NCBI GenBank assembly: GCA_903934875.1
Contig: CAIZPP010000151.1
Location: forward strand, 1-51,728
Origin: an uncultured Methylococcaceae bacterium
Lineage (GTDB): Bacteria; Pseudomonadota; Gammaproteobacteria; Methylococcales; Methylococcaceae
Length of the DNA: 51,728 nt
Reading direction: 5' to 3'
In this document: positions 40,003 to 50,121 of the stretch, in pieces
Layout: every line of letters starts with the position of its first letter
Position numbering within the stretch: the stretch's first letter is position 1
Notes under the pieces: generated by a model
What the model saw: only the letters and a program-made list of their open reading frames with translations
Databases searched by the model: none
Told to the model about the DNA's origin: nothing
Translations under genes and position numbers: made by a program

Positions 40003-43000
40003 TTACCCCAGCACCACCCTGACCCGATGCAGTTTCCCGTCGTCCCGCAATGCAATGCTGTTGCCATTCGACTGGCGTTCCCCGTCCAATTCCAGCATGG
40101 CAATGCCTCGGGCCACGCCGTTCGGGTTTTCAACCGTGATTTCATAGCGGGCGGTTGCATGCCGGTAGACAATGCTGTAACCGGGCCATGCATTGGGAAT
40201 GCAGGGATCGAACACCAGTTGGCCGGCCCTGACCCGCAGGCCCAATATCCACTCCAGCCCGGCACGGTAATACCAGCCTGCGGCTCCCGTGTACCAAGTC
40301 CATCCGCCACGCCGCACATGGGGCGGCTCGGCATAGATATCCGCCGCCAAGACATATGGCTCGACTTTGTAGGTGTAAACGCCGGTGCGGGTGGCCGTGC
40401 GGCTGATCGGATTCGACATGCGCAGCAGTTCCGCTGCCTGGCCGCCTTCGCCGAGCATGGCATAGGCGATGGCGCACCAGACCGCCGCATGGGTATATTG
40501 GCCTCCGTTCTCCCTGACACCCGGCGGGTAGCTCTTGATATAACCCGGGTCCCGCCCCGTCTTGTCGAAAGGCGGGGTGAACAGCAACACCAATTCGTCG
40601 CCGTGGCGGACTAGGTATTCGCGTACCGAATGCATTGCCCGCCGCGCCCGCACGGCATCGGCGGCGGCGGAAATGACCCCCCAACTCTGGGCAATCGAAT
40701 CAATGCGGCATTCGGCGTTGGCGGCGGAGCCCAATGGTGTGCCATCGTCGAAATAGGCACGCCGGTACCATGCGCCGTCCCATCCATCAGCCTCCACCGC
40801 AGACTTTAGGCTAACGGCGTGCCCGCGCCAGCGGATGGCCCGCTGGTAATCCCCGCGCGCCTCCGCCACGCTGGCGAAATCATCCAGCGTGGCCAGCAGG
40901 AACCATGCTAGCCAGACACTCTCGCCCTTGCCCTGGCTGCCGACCCGGTTCATGCCGTCGTTCCAGTCGCCGCTACCCATTAGCGGCAGACCGTGCGGAC
41001 CCGTTTCCAGGCTCAGGTCGAGCGCACGGGCGCAATGTTCGAACAGGCTTGCCTGCTGCATTGACCGGGTCGGCTCAAAATAAGCATCTTCCTGTTCGGC
41101 ACCCAGCGTCGGCCCTTCCAGAAACGGCAACTCCTCATCCAGCACACCGCTATCGCCGCTCACCTCAATATAGTGGAATACGACATAGGGCAACCAGACC
41201 CGGTCGTCGGAAAAATGCGTGCGCACACCGCGGCCTGTGGGCGGATGCCACCAATGTTGCACATCACCCTCGCCAAACTGGCGCGCAGCGGCGCGCAGCA
41301 GGTGGGCGCGGGCCAGATCGGGCCTAGCCACCGCCAACGCCAGGCTGTCCTGCAGTTGGTCGCGAAAACCGAAGGCTCCGCCCGCCTGGTAGAACCCGGC
41401 ACGCGCCCACAGGCGGCAACCGAGGGTTTGGTACAGCAGCCAGCGGTTCAGCATGAGGTCTAGCTCCCGGTCCGGGGTTTTCACTTGGACCTTGGCAAGC
41501 ACTTGCTCCCACGACTGCTTCACTTTGGCAAATGTCGCCGCTGTTTCGGCTGCCCGATAGCGCCGGACCAAGTCGCCCGCCTCGGCGCGGTCACGGCCTT
41601 GCCCCAACAGGAAGACAATCTCGACGCATTCCCCGGCTGCAAGTTCGACTGCCGTCTGCACTGCCGCGCAAGGGTCCAGCCCCGCGCCGACGCGGTTTTT
41701 CAGCGCCTTGGCGGCGAGCAATCCCGCCGGTGCGTCCAGGCTCCCGTTGCGGCCGATGAATTCAGCCCGGCTCCCGGTCCACCCGGTCTGCCGGCCGGCG
41801 AGATCGGCGAAGGCGATGCGCTGGCCAAACTCCACGCTCCACGGGTTGTAGGCGAACACCGCCCCCGTTTCCTGGTCCAGTTCGGTGATGATGTGCAGCG
41901 CGGTCACGCTGCGCGAGGTGCCCAGCACCCATTCCAGATAGGCCGCGACGGTTAGCCTCCGGCTTCGCCCGGACACATTCCGCAAGGTCAAAGAGGATAT
42001 CTTGACCGGATCGTCCGGGCTGGCAAATTGCAGAAGCTCGCTATGGATGCCATGGGAGGCATGTTCGAAACGGCTGTATCCCTGCCCGTGGCGAATCACA
42101 TAGCTGGCATTGTCAACCCGTATCGGCAATACGGTTGGACTCCACAATTCGTTCGTCTCATCGTCACGCAAATAGAAGGCCTCCCCTGGGGGGTCGCTGA
42201 CCGGATCGTTCGACCAGGGCGTCAACTGGTTTTCCCGGCTGTTGCCGCACCATGTGCAACCGCTGCCGGACTCCGAGGCCATAAAGCCGAAGTCGGCATT
42301 GGCGATCACATTGGTCCAGGGGGCAGGCGTCCACTGGCCCTTGTCGAGCACGACCACATATTCGCGCCCGTCTTCGGCAAAGCCGCCAAGGCCATTGAAG
42401 AATTCAAGCGGGGGCGGCAGCAACGGCGGCGAATCGGCGGCTGGGGCTGGAAATGCCTTAGCCGCAACGAAAGCCCCGCCCGGCTGGGGGTGGCGCAACA
42501 GTTGTTCGGCCAGAGTGCCCCGATTGCTGACCAGCACCGCACGGGCTGCCGCTTGCAGCAGCAGCCGTTCTTCCGCCGATATGCGCTCGCCCCGCATGAC
42601 AAAAATCGCGCCCTCGTTGGCTAGTCCGTGATGGTTTGAAAGCGCCAGCTTCTCCCGCACCATGCCCTCCAGCAGAATTTGCAAATCCTCGGCATAAGAC
42701 AACTTCTTTTCGTTCAAGATCACCAAGTCGACGGCAAGGCACTTCATCCGCCAATATTCGTGGGCGCGCAGCAATTGTTCGACGAGGGATTGGTCTTCAG
42801 GCTCCGTCACACGCAGCAGCATGATAGGCCGGTCTCCCGAAATGCCATGCCGCCACAGTCCGGTGACGTTCAAAGCATTCATCTGCATCAACTTGGCCGC
42901 AGGCCGTAGCGATGGGTCGGCATAGAGCAGGCGGTTGGCCAGATATTGGAACAGTTGGGCCTCATCCGGCTTGATGCGCAGATGGTGCAATTGCACATGG

Positions 43001-46000
43001 GCATGGGTCCATGCCAGGGAGGACACACGCTCCCATGCGTCCAAGTTGTGGTATTTGTCGGCCAAATCCTCCACCGCCTGGCGCGAAGCGGCAACCAGCG
43101 TGGTGAACGTCAGGTGTTCGGTTGCCCCGGCTGCGATGATAACCCGTGTGCGCAGGCTGAAGATAGGATCGAGGACGGAGCCTACCGTGTTGGTCAGCGG
43201 ACGTCCGTCCATCACTGCAATGGGTTTGCGCAGCGTTTGTCCGCGTCCGACGAAACGGGCGCGGTCGGTTTCGTATTCAAGCCCGTTGGCGGTCTGGCGG
43301 TCGGCCAGCACATGGGCCGCCCAGACCGAAGGCTCGCCTGCCACACGCTGGCGCCGTTGCGCGACCAGAGCCCATGCCTGGGGCAGGTATTCGGTCTGGA
43401 CGAACAGGTTGGAAAAGGCAGGATGCGCGATGTCAGCCGGCAACGGGGCGAGCACGATCTCAGCATAGGAGGTGATTTCGATTTCCCTAGGGCGCGTCCC
43501 ATTATTGGTCAAACTCAAACGGCGAATTTCCGCATCGTCAACCGGCGAGACCACGATCTCCAAATTACACGACAGGCTGCCGTCCGTGCGGGCGATGCGG
43601 GCGCGGTCTTCGACAAAAATCGCCTCGTATTGGTCAGGGACCGCCGCTGTCGGCTGGTACCCGGCTGACCACACCTGGCCGGTTGCCATATCGCGCAGAT
43701 AGAGATAACTGCCCCAGGCATCCCGCGTCACATCTTCGCGCCAGCGCGTCACCGCGAGGTTTTGCCACAGGCTGTAGCCCGAGCCGGCGGCGGTGACCAT
43801 CACCGCATAATGGCCGTTGGACAGCAGGTGTGAGGAAGGCACCGACGAGGTGGGCGAGGGCACCCGCCGGATCGGCGGCTGCACGGATTCCTTGACTTCG
43901 GCAAGGGCCTGAAGGAACGGCAGGTCGCATGTATCCGCACCGTGCGGGACGCGCTCCTGCAACAACAAATCGGCGGCCTGGATCAACGGCGTGCGGTGGA
44001 AGCGATGGCGCATCGCCCCGTCATGCACCACATTGGCGAAGGCCACCAGGGACATGCCTTGGTGATGGGCCATGTAGCAACGGATGACGGCGCTACGCTG
44101 GCCTTCCGCAAGCCGGACCGGGGTGAAGTCTAGCGCCTCATAGAAGCCGAAGCGGCCCAATGCGCCCTCCTTTTCCAAGCGCGCGAAGTTTTCCACGGCG
44201 GCATGGGGGAGGTACATTGCGGCCAAGGCGGTGGCGTAGGGTGCGATCACCAAGTCTTCGCCTAGCCCCCGCTTCATTCCCAGGCCGGGCACACCGAAGG
44301 CAGAATACTGGTAGGTGAAGGCGAGGTCGCGGGCATTGAAGGCCGACTCTGAAATGCCCCACGGCACACCGCACTCCCTGCCATATTCGATCTGCCGCTT
44401 CACTGCCAAGCGGCAGGTCTGGTCGAGCAGGCTGTAACGCCGGGTAAAGGTCGCCAAGGATGGCATCAGGTATTCGAACATCGACCCCGACCACGACAGC
44501 AGCACGGTGCCATGCGCGGCGCGCGTCACCCTTCGGCCAAGGTGGAACCAGTGCTTGCACGGCACATCGCGTTTGGCAATCGCAACAAAACTGGAAAGGC
44601 GCGCCTCGGAGGCGAGCATGTCATAATAGCTGGGATCAAGGCCGCCCTCAGCCACGCGATACCCAAGCGCGAACAGGTGGCGATCCGAGTCGTAGAGAAA
44701 GCGGAAATCCATGGCATGGAACAGTCCGTCTATCTGCATGGCCATGTCCTCCAGCCGAGAGGCCAGCACTTTTGCCTGTGCCGCGCCGTGTTGCAACTGC
44801 GCCGCCAAGCCGCCGGGTGCCGGGCGACTCACCGCGGATGCCGCGAGATCGTCCAGGGCCAGCGCGTAGCAGTCCGCGAGTTCGCCCAAGGGTGTCTCCA
44901 AGGTCAGGCTTTTCCGCAACGGCGCGGGACAGGGGTGCGATGCTAGCTCTTCCGCTCCAGGGTGTCGAGGGAAGTGGACCCAAGGTGCCAAGTTGTCCAC
45001 ATCGCGGGCATGGGAGCGGATGTCTTCGCACAACAGCGTAGACCATGCCAGCACTTCGCTGTCGCCCGCATCGCCGCGTTCGGCGGCATAGGCGTGTGCC
45101 AGATCCAGCAGCGTGTCGGCGCACAGCGTCAACTGCTGCCACAGGCTGCCCCAGCCGTCCGCGCCGATGCGATGGCTTCCCAGCAATTCGCCGATGTGGG
45201 CTATTTTTTGCTGCAGTTCTTGTCGGGTGACAGTGAGTGTGCGCCGGTCATCGGTGCTATGGGTAATCGCGTCCATGAGCAGTTGGTGCGTATCCGCAAG
45301 GCCCGCCAACGCCACGGGAAACGCGAGCGGCCGCTCCAGCATTTCCCGGCACGCTTGCGCCAGCACGAGCAGATGCCCCGCCAAGTTGCCGCTGTCCACG
45401 GTGGACACATAGCGGGGTTCCAGCGTGTGCAGGTCGAGGGTGTCGTACCAGTTGTAAAAATGGCCGTGCAGGCGCGGCAATGCCGCGAGTGTCGCCAGCG
45501 TGGATTCAAGCCGGTCGACGGTGTCCAGCAAGCCGAGCCAGCCGAAATCCCGTGCGGCCATGACGGACAGCAAATAGAGGCCGAAATTGGTGGGCGAACT
45601 GCGATGTGCAATGACGGGCTGCGGGTCTTCCTGAAAATTGTCAGGCGGCAGCCAGTGCTCCTCCTGCGTCACAAAGGTCGTGAAAAAGCGCCAGATGCGC
45701 CTTCCGATCAAACGCAGCCGCACACTATCCTGGGGTTGCAGGGTTTCGGCCAAGTCCGGCCTAGGCGGCAGGCTCAACGCACGGGCGACGACCGGTGCCA
45801 GCCACCATAACAGCAGGAATGGTGCGGCGGCCTGGATGCCGGCCGGGTTGGACAGCAACACCACGGTACCGGCACCGATGGCGACTGTGGACGAATGGCT
45901 CAGTGGCCTGATTAGGTTCTTCAGTGCATGGGTCGCGCCTGTCTTGGCCTGCAGGGCGGTGACCCACTTCAGCAATTTGCGGCGGGTGATGAACAACCGC

Positions 46001-48714
46001 ACCAAGGTGTGGGCGATGGCATCCAGCATCAGCCAGGCGTGTTGTGCGAGCAAGGTCAAAGCCACCAGTCCGTTGCCGATTGCCCATAGCACATTATCCC
46101 CCGCCGTGCGCAAATGGGTGCGCAACGAGACGCCCCGGCGCGGCGGCACAAACCCGCCAGTGAACGCCAGGACGGCGGGGATGGCCAGCGAGGCCAGCAC
46201 AAACCCGACGAGGATGGCCTGCGGCGCGTTCGGGATGGCCCACGCGGCGACTAGGGTAAAGAATGCCGCCGGGGCGGAGAGGGACCGGCGCAAATTGTCG
46301 AGCATCTTGCAGCGGCCAATCATTGGCATGTCTTTGCCTTGCCGCCCGCATATCCACGGCAGCAATTGCCAATCGCCCCGCGTCCAGCGGTGCTGCCGCG
46401 ATGCGGCGACCTCCGTGTGGGAAGGGAATTCCTCAAAAAACTCGATATCGCTCACCAGTGCGCAACGCACGAACACGCTTTCGAACAAATCATGGCTGAG
46501 TTGGGTGTTGTCCGGCACACGCCCGGCCAGGGCGGCCTCGAAAGTGTCCACATGGTAAAGCCCTTTGCCGCTATAGGTGCCGAGCGTGAACAGGTCTTGG
46601 TAGAGTTCGGACACCGTGCTGGCATAGGCATCGGTGCCGGAAGCACCGGCAAAAATCTGGTGGAACATTGAGCGCTCCTGCCGCAGCGGCAGGGTTGGTG
46701 TCACACGCGGCTGGAGTATGCCGTAGCCGTCGACGACTCGTTGCGCTTTCGGGTCGAACATCGGCCGGTTCAGCGGGTGGGCCGCCACGCCCACCAGTTG
46801 GGGCACGGCATCCATAGTCAATTTTGTGTCGGCATCAAGGGTGATGACATAACAGACCCCGCCCGGCGCAATGGCCGGCTGGCCGTCTGCCGGCAGAAAG
46901 GTCGTGTCGGCCGCGCCACGCAACAGGCGGTTGAACTCATGCAGCTTGCCGCGCTTGCGTTCCCACCCCATCCACTTGCCTTCGCCGGGATTCCACAGCC
47001 GCTTGCGGTGGAACACAAAAAACCGTTGTTGACCGCCGTATTTGGCGTTGAGCGCGGCTATCGCAGTGGCGGCCACACCCAGCAGCAGGCCATCGTCCGG
47101 CATCGTTTCCTGGTCGGCGTCGGCCCAATCGGACAATAGCGCAAAGTACACCTGCCCTCCTGGATTGGACAGGTAGCGAATCTCCATTTGCCCGATTTGC
47201 TCCCTTATCCCGGCCTCGCTGGTAAACAGCGTCGGTACGACGACGAATGTGGCCAGGGTCTGCGGCACGCCATCCTTCAATGCCAGCCGTGGCAGGTGGC
47301 GCGGCGGAAGGCCCGCAATGATCAACCGGTTCACCAGTCCGACAGCGATATCCGAGGCCGGAAACACAGCGAACAGCGCCAGCAGGAACAGCGTAAATCC
47401 GCCCATCCCGGCGGCGCTGCACGCAGCTAGAGGAAGCCCGAGCAGCAACAGGGTCAACAGGCCAAGGCTGCCCCCATAGGCGAGTCCCGCGTGGGCGGTG
47501 TAGACGCGCAGCAAGCGTTGTTTTCGTGTGGGTTTAAAACCGATTTCTTTTTCGAACCCATAGCGGCCCGCACCGATCAAGTAGTAGCCCGGTTCATATT
47601 GCCGTGCCTGGTTAAGGGAATCCCCGCCGATGTGGTGGACCTTGGCCACCACTCTGCGGGCAATCTCCACCTCCGAATGCGGCGAGCGCCTGGCAAGGTC
47701 CTCAATCGCGTGGCGGTAACGGTCGCGGGTCAGGAAATCCATCGCCGCATAGCCTTCGTGGGTGCGCAGGCACCCGTCCACTAGGCTTACGTCTTCGACG
47801 AAGCGGGGCCAATCGTAGGCGGAGATGGCGCGCATGCTGGTGATGATGTTGCGCACCGTCAGATTGTCGGCGATCTGGTCGGCGTGTTCCCGGTGCACGA
47901 TTTCATCCAGGCTGATGCCTTGCCCGTTCAGCCAGTCATTCAGGTAGTCTAGGGAGAATGCGGACCCCGGATGCGGGTCGTGCAAACGTTGCAGGATTTG
48001 CACCGCGTAGGCCTGGCACAATGGGGGGTCGGGCAGTGCCGCAGTCGGCAGTGGCTGGTCGGGTTTGTCGGTTTGGTCGGCGGTCTGTTCGATGCTATCA
48101 ATAAATTCATCCGCCAGCCTTCGCCCGCTTTGGGAGCGCATGATGCGGGCCGCCAACCGTCGCAGATTCTCGACCAGCAGGAGCCGCAGGGTGATCGGTA
48201 TTGCCCAGAGTTCGCCTAGCGTTAGGGGTTCGACGTTTTGATATGCATGCACGAAGTGCGCCAGCAAATCCGGCGCAAAGCGGCTGTCGGTATGAGCCAC
48301 CAAGGCCCAGGCGATGCCGTAGACGCGGGGATAGCCGGCCAGCACACCTTCGGCCAGTTTGGGCAACTCCCGGTAATAGCTTTCGGGCAAGTCGGTGTGG
48401 ATGTCGCTAATCTGCTCTTCCAACACATGAAAATTATCCAGCAGCCATTCCGCCGCCGGGGTGACCGCGTGTTGCTCGCGCACCGCTTTGGCGACGGCTT
48501 TATAGGCCTCAAGCAACACCCGCGCATTCTCGCGCACCCGTGTGATCAGTTTCTGCCCCTCCCTGCTGCCACCGGTGACTTTTTGCGCCTGTGCCAAACT
48601 CACCGCATGCTGTTCAAGCCGTTCGGTGCTGAACAATTCGAACCGGATGGGTGTGTCATCGCCCCCCGGATGATCCACCCTGACATGCCGTCTTTGTCCA
48701 TACCACTTTGCCAT
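40003..48714 (-). CDS. ndvB: Cyclic beta-1,2-glucan synthase (NdvB/Cgs, GT84-GH94)
   Basis: The 2903-aa protein has the size and layout of cyclic beta-1,2-glucan synthases. It begins with a helical cytoplasmic part, then two membrane helices near residue 420 (GLLTLLLLGLPLAACSAAGM). A GT84 glycosyltransferase domain follows (VCYVITLDADTKLTMDAVPQ with the DxD, and QHRWTRGDWQLLPW as the QxxRW motif), then further membrane helices. The C-terminal half contains glycoamylase-like and two GH94-type domains (MGSGDWNDGMNRVG, KSYPPGVRENGGQYTHAAVW, PYVLAADIYAEPPH). The enzyme makes, elongates and cyclises beta-1,2-glucan from UDP-glucose and exports it to the periplasm for osmotic adaptation. ATG at 48714 (MAKWYGQ, with GGAG upstream) is preferred to a TTG seven codons earlier. 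It is monocistronic. Confidence 0.92.
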   Translation of the reverse strand: MAKWYGQRRHVRVDHPGGDDTPIRFELFSTERLEQHAVSLAQAQKVTGGSREGQKLITRVRENARVLLEAYKAVAKAVREQHAVTPAAEWLLDNFHVLEEQISDIHTDLPESYYRELPKLAEGVLAGYPRVYGIAWALVAHTDSRFAPDLLAHFVHAYQNVEPLTLGELWAIPITLRLLLVENLRRLAARIMRSQSGRRLADEFIDSIEQTADQTDKPDQPLPTAALPDPPLCQAYAVQILQRLHDPHPGSAFSLDYLNDWLNGQGISLDEIVHREHADQIADNLTVRNIITSMRAISAYDWPRFVEDVSLVDGCLRTHEGYAAMDFLTRDRYRHAIEDLARRSPHSEVEIARRVVAKVHHIGGDSLNQARQYEPGYYLIGAGRYGFEKEIGFKPTRKQRLLRVYTAHAGLAYGGSLGLLTLLLLGLPLAACSAAGMGGFTLFLLALFAVFPASDIAVGLVNRLIIAGLPPRHLPRLALKDGVPQTLATFVVVPTLFTSEAGIREQIGQMEIRYLSNPGGQVYFALLSDWADADQETMPDDGLLLGVAATAIAALNAKYGGQQRFFVFHRKRLWNPGEGKWMGWERKRGKLHEFNRLLRGAADTTFLPADGQPAIAPGGVCYVITLDADTKLTMDAVPQLVGVAAHPLNRPMFDPKAQRVVDGYGILQPRVTPTLPLRQERSMFHQIFAGASGTDAYASTVSELYQDLFTLGTYSGKGLYHVDTFEAALAGRVPDNTQLSHDLFESVFVRCALVSDIEFFEEFPSHTEVAASRQHRWTRGDWQLLPWICGRQGKDMPMIGRCKMLDNLRRSLSAPAAFFTLVAAWAIPNAPQAILVGFVLASLAIPAVLAFTGGFVPPRRGVSLRTHLRTAGDNVLWAIGNGLVALTLLAQHAWLMLDAIAHTLVRLFITRRKLLKWVTALQAKTGATHALKNLIRPLSHSSTVAIGAGTVVLLSNPAGIQAAAPFLLLWWLAPVVARALSLPPRPDLAETLQPQDSVRLRLIGRRIWRFFTTFVTQEEHWLPPDNFQEDPQPVIAHRSSPTNFGLYLLSVMAARDFGWLGLLDTVDRLESTLATLAALPRLHGHFYNWYDTLDLHTLEPRYVSTVDSGNLAGHLLVLAQACREMLERPLAFPVALAGLADTHQLLMDAITHSTDDRRTLTVTRQELQQKIAHIGELLGSHRIGADGWGSLWQQLTLCADTLLDLAHAYAAERGDAGDSEVLAWSTLLCEDIRSHARDVDNLAPWVHFPRHPGAEELASHPCPAPLRKSLTLETPLGELADCYALALDDLAASAVSRPAPGGLAAQLQHGAAQAKVLASRLEDMAMQIDGLFHAMDFRFLYDSDRHLFALGYRVAEGGLDPSYYDMLASEARLSSFVAIAKRDVPCKHWFHLGRRVTRAAHGTVLLSWSGSMFEYLMPSLATFTRRYSLLDQTCRLAVKRQIEYGRECGVPWGISESAFNARDLAFTYQYSAFGVPGLGMKRGLGEDLVIAPYATALAAMYLPHAAVENFARLEKEGALGRFGFYEALDFTPVRLAEGQRSAVIRCYMAHHQGMSLVAFANVVHDGAMRHRFHRTPLIQAADLLLQERVPHGADTCDLPFLQALAEVKESVQPPIRRVPSPTSSVPSSHLLSNGHYAVMVTAAGSGYSLWQNLAVTRWREDVTRDAWGSYLYLRDMATGQVWSAGYQPTAAVPDQYEAIFVEDRARIARTDGSLSCNLEIVVSPVDDAEIRRLSLTNNGTRPREIEITSYAEIVLAPLPADIAHPAFSNLFVQTEYLPQAWALVAQRRQRVAGEPSVWAAHVLADRQTANGLEYETDRARFVGRGQTLRKPIAVMDGRPLTNTVGSVLDPIFSLRTRVIIAAGATEHLTFTTLVAASRQAVEDLADKYHNLDAWERVSSLAWTHAHVQLHHLRIKPDEAQLFQYLANRLLYADPSLRPAAKLMQMNALNVTGLWRHGISGDRPIMLLRVTEPEDQSLVEQLLRAHEYWRMKCLAVDLVILNEKKLSYAEDLQILLEGMVREKLALSNHHGLANEGAIFVMRGERISAEERLLLQAAARAVLVSNRGTLAEQLLRHPQPGGAFVAAKAFPAPAADSPPLLPPPLEFFNGLGGFAEDGREYVVVLDKGQWTPAPWTNVIANADFGFMASESGSGCTWCGNSRENQLTPWSNDPVSDPPGEAFYLRDDETNELWSPTVLPIRVDNASYVIRHGQGYSRFEHASHGIHSELLQFASPDDPVKISSLTLRNVSGRSRRLTVAAYLEWVLGTSRSVTALHIITELDQETGAVFAYNPWSVEFGQRIAFADLAGRQTGWTGSRAEFIGRNGSLDAPAGLLAAKALKNRVGAGLDPCAAVQTAVELAAGECVEIVFLLGQGRDRAEAGDLVRRYRAAETAATFAKVKQSWEQVLAKVQVKTPDRELDLMLNRWLLYQTLGCRLWARAGFYQAGGAFGFRDQLQDSLALAVARPDLARAHLLRAAARQFGEGDVQHWWHPPTGRGVRTHFSDDRVWLPYVVFHYIEVSGDSGVLDEELPFLEGPTLGAEQEDAYFEPTRSMQQASLFEHCARALDLSLETGPHGLPLMGSGDWNDGMNRVGSQGKGESVWLAWFLLATLDDFASVAEARGDYQRAIRWRGHAVSLKSAVEADGWDGAWYRRAYFDDGTPLGSAANAECRIDSIAQSWGVISAAADAVRARRAMHSVREYLVRHGDELVLLFTPPFDKTGRDPGYIKSYPPGVRENGGQYTHAAVWCAIAYAMLGEGGQAAELLRMSNPISRTATRTGVYTYKVEPYVLAADIYAEPPHVRRGGWTWYTGAAGWYYRAGLEWILGLRVRAGQLVFDPCIPNAWPGYSIVYRHATARYEITVENPNGVARGIAMLELDGERQSNGNSIALRDDGKLHRVRVVLG

Positions 48715-48768
48715 GCTGTGATGCTCCGAAACCAAATAAACAATTAAGAAAAAACAACTTCCCGCAGG

Positions 48769-48975
48769 CTAAAAACCGTGGTACTGGAAACCATACAGCC
48801 CTCCCCTGTTGCCGCTATTCCCGTGAAGAGGCAAATCCTTGTTTTTGATATCGCCGCCCCCGTCCCTGTCCAGAAGGGGGCGGGGCAAACGCTCAGGGTT
48901 TTGCACGGCCACTAACGCCAGCAAAATGAATATCCCTATCGCAAGCGCCAAAGCGGGTTTGATCGGGATATGCAT
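48769..48975 (-). CDS. Small single-helix membrane protein, unknown
   Basis: The 68-aa protein has one N-terminal hydrophobic helix (PALALAIGIFILLALVAVQN) and a Gly/Asp/Asn-rich tail. A good ribosome site (AGAGGAG) precedes the ATG. It lies 15 bp after the small coiled-coil gene and 55 bp before the glucan synthase gene on the same strand, so the three may be co-transcribed. No family is recognised. Confidence 0.5.
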   Translation of the reverse strand: MHIPIKPALALAIGIFILLALVAVQNPERLPRPLLDRDGGGDIKNKDLPLHGNSGNRGGLYGFQYHGF

Positions 48976-48990
48976 GGACTCCTCTTTTGG

Positions 48991-49278
48991 TTATTTGAAA
49001 TTGGCAGTGGCATTGGCCAGGCCGGTCTTCAGGTCATCCCAGACCGTATGCGCCGTGTCTTTGACCGTTTCCCACACATCGCCGCTGGATTCCTGCAACT
49101 CTTTAATCTTTTCGGCGGCGGCATGCTGTCTGCTGCGCAACCCGGCGAGTTCGTCGGCGTAATTGAGCTTCGCTTCTGCCGTTGCGGCTTCCGCTCTGGC
49201 GGCCAACAGGTCGATCTGGGCACTCCATTCTTTCAGTTCCGATGTCAGGCTTTGGATATATTCGTCTTTGCTTTTCAT
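48991..49278 (-). CDS. Small coiled-coil protein, unknown
   Basis: The 95-aa protein MKSKDEYIQSLTSELKEWSA is predicted to be almost entirely alpha-helical, with heptad-like Ala/Leu repeats (AQIDLLAARAEAATAEAKLN) and a C-terminal amphipathic segment (VWETVKDTAHTVWDDLKTGL). Similar short proteins occur next to envelope-stress genes. The ATG at 49278 has AAGGGTGAC upstream; the upstream extension in the same frame has no ribosome site. It probably forms an operon with the small membrane protein. Confidence 0.6.
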   Translation of the reverse strand: MKSKDEYIQSLTSELKEWSAQIDLLAARAEAATAEAKLNYADELAGLRSRQHAAAEKIKELQESSGDVWETVKDTAHTVWDDLKTGLANATANFK

Positions 49279-49596
49279 AGAGTCACCCTTATGGGTTGGG
49301 TTGGCGTTTTCACGTTGGTTATTGGTGTCACTGGAAAGCAGCTTAACCGCAATACCACGCGTAGTCTGTACGGTAACGAACATAAAACCGCTGGCTTGGC
49401 TGGCTGGGATTTTGCGCGATGCACGGTCGAGTAGTGTGCGGTAGCGGACAGGGTGCGGCAGAGGACAGACCGCCATGCAATTAGCGGGTATAAGTTAATC
49501 AGACACACTCCATAGGCCCTTCACTTTAGCGGACTTAGTGGGGCTGCGGCGGATTGCTTTAAATACGTCGCCAAACTCAACTCCAGGACACATTCC
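49279..49596. other. Divergent intergenic region, no gene seen
   Basis: This 318-bp stretch separates the small-protein operon (-) from a 58-aa gene (+). It should hold both promoters. A TATAAG-like -10 lies near 49489. No strong hairpin or repeat was noticed. Confidence 0.3.
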
Positions 49597-49773
49597 ATGA
49601 ACACCTTACTCGCTAAATTGATCCATGCCTCCAACGGCTATTTCCACGAAACCTCTGGTATGGTCATCGCTTTCTTCGACGATCCAGACAAGGCCCGCCG
49701 CTGCGCGAACGAGATCAAAGTTACTTTGGGCAAGACGGTTGAGGTCTGTGGCAATCGCTTGGCGATAACTTAA
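49597..49773 (+). CDS. 58-aa conserved-looking small protein
   Basis: The frame MNTLLAKLIHASNGYFHETS continues with GMVIAFFDDPDKARRCANEI and KVTLGKTVEVCGNRLAIT. CCAGGA stands 8 bp before the ATG. The amphipathic alternation and the FDDPDKARRCANEI helix look like a genuine folded protein (a small ferredoxin-like alpha/beta unit), but no family is recognised. Its length is under 60 codons, so simple gene callers may miss it. Confidence 0.5.
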   Translation: MNTLLAKLIHASNGYFHETSGMVIAFFDDPDKARRCANEIKVTLGKTVEVCGNRLAIT

Positions 49774-49783
49774 GCCCTGATGT

Positions 49784-49858
49784 CACGCCAATATGCTCGG
49801 CGTGCGCCGCGAAAACGCCACCAAGGCCGGCGGCAAATTGCAGCAAGCAGGTTTGACC
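49784..49858 (+). pseudogene. Fragment of a Crp/Fnr-type regulator helix-turn-helix
   Basis: After an in-frame TGA the codons read CHANMLGVRRENATKAGGKL and QQAGLT, close to the recognition helix of Crp/Fnr regulators (LANMLGVRRE, AAGxLQKAGLI). Nothing of the sensor domain remains, and the following sequence (GQDARAT) is repeat-like. It is likely a relic. Confidence 0.4.
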
Positions 49859-50026
49859 GAATACCCCTTGACCGCCCTCAGCGGGCAAGATGCCCGCGCT
49901 ACTAGGGGGGGTGAACGCTCACGCCGGTTTTGCATGCTTGCAATGTGCGCTAGCGAACAGAATAATTTTGGGCAATTTCCTATCATTGAATTGTGAGCTG
50001 TCTTCACGCCTATGTGTAGGCTACAG

Positions 50027-50060
50027 CCCGGATGGAGCCGCTTGGCAAGCGCAATCCGGG
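50027..50060. repeat. CCCGGATnnAGC...GCAATCCGGG extragenic palindrome
   Basis: The arms CCCGGAT and ATCCGGG enclose GGAGCCGCTTGGCAAGCGCA. Preceded by GTAGGCTACAG, it is a common dispersed palindromic repeat; the core word also occurs in the MITEs at 31829 and 51595. It fills part of the 347-bp gap before 50122. Confidence 0.5.
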
Positions 50061-50121
50061 ATAACGCGGCCACGCGGGGCAGCACTCAGCGAATTTTTTG
50101 TTCAATTGTTGGAGAAGTATC

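Noticed and set aside
40003-48714. Many long frames antisense to the glucan synthase gene
   Set aside because: They arise from the GC-rich codon bias of one 2903-aa gene; none shows a domain or a ribosome site.
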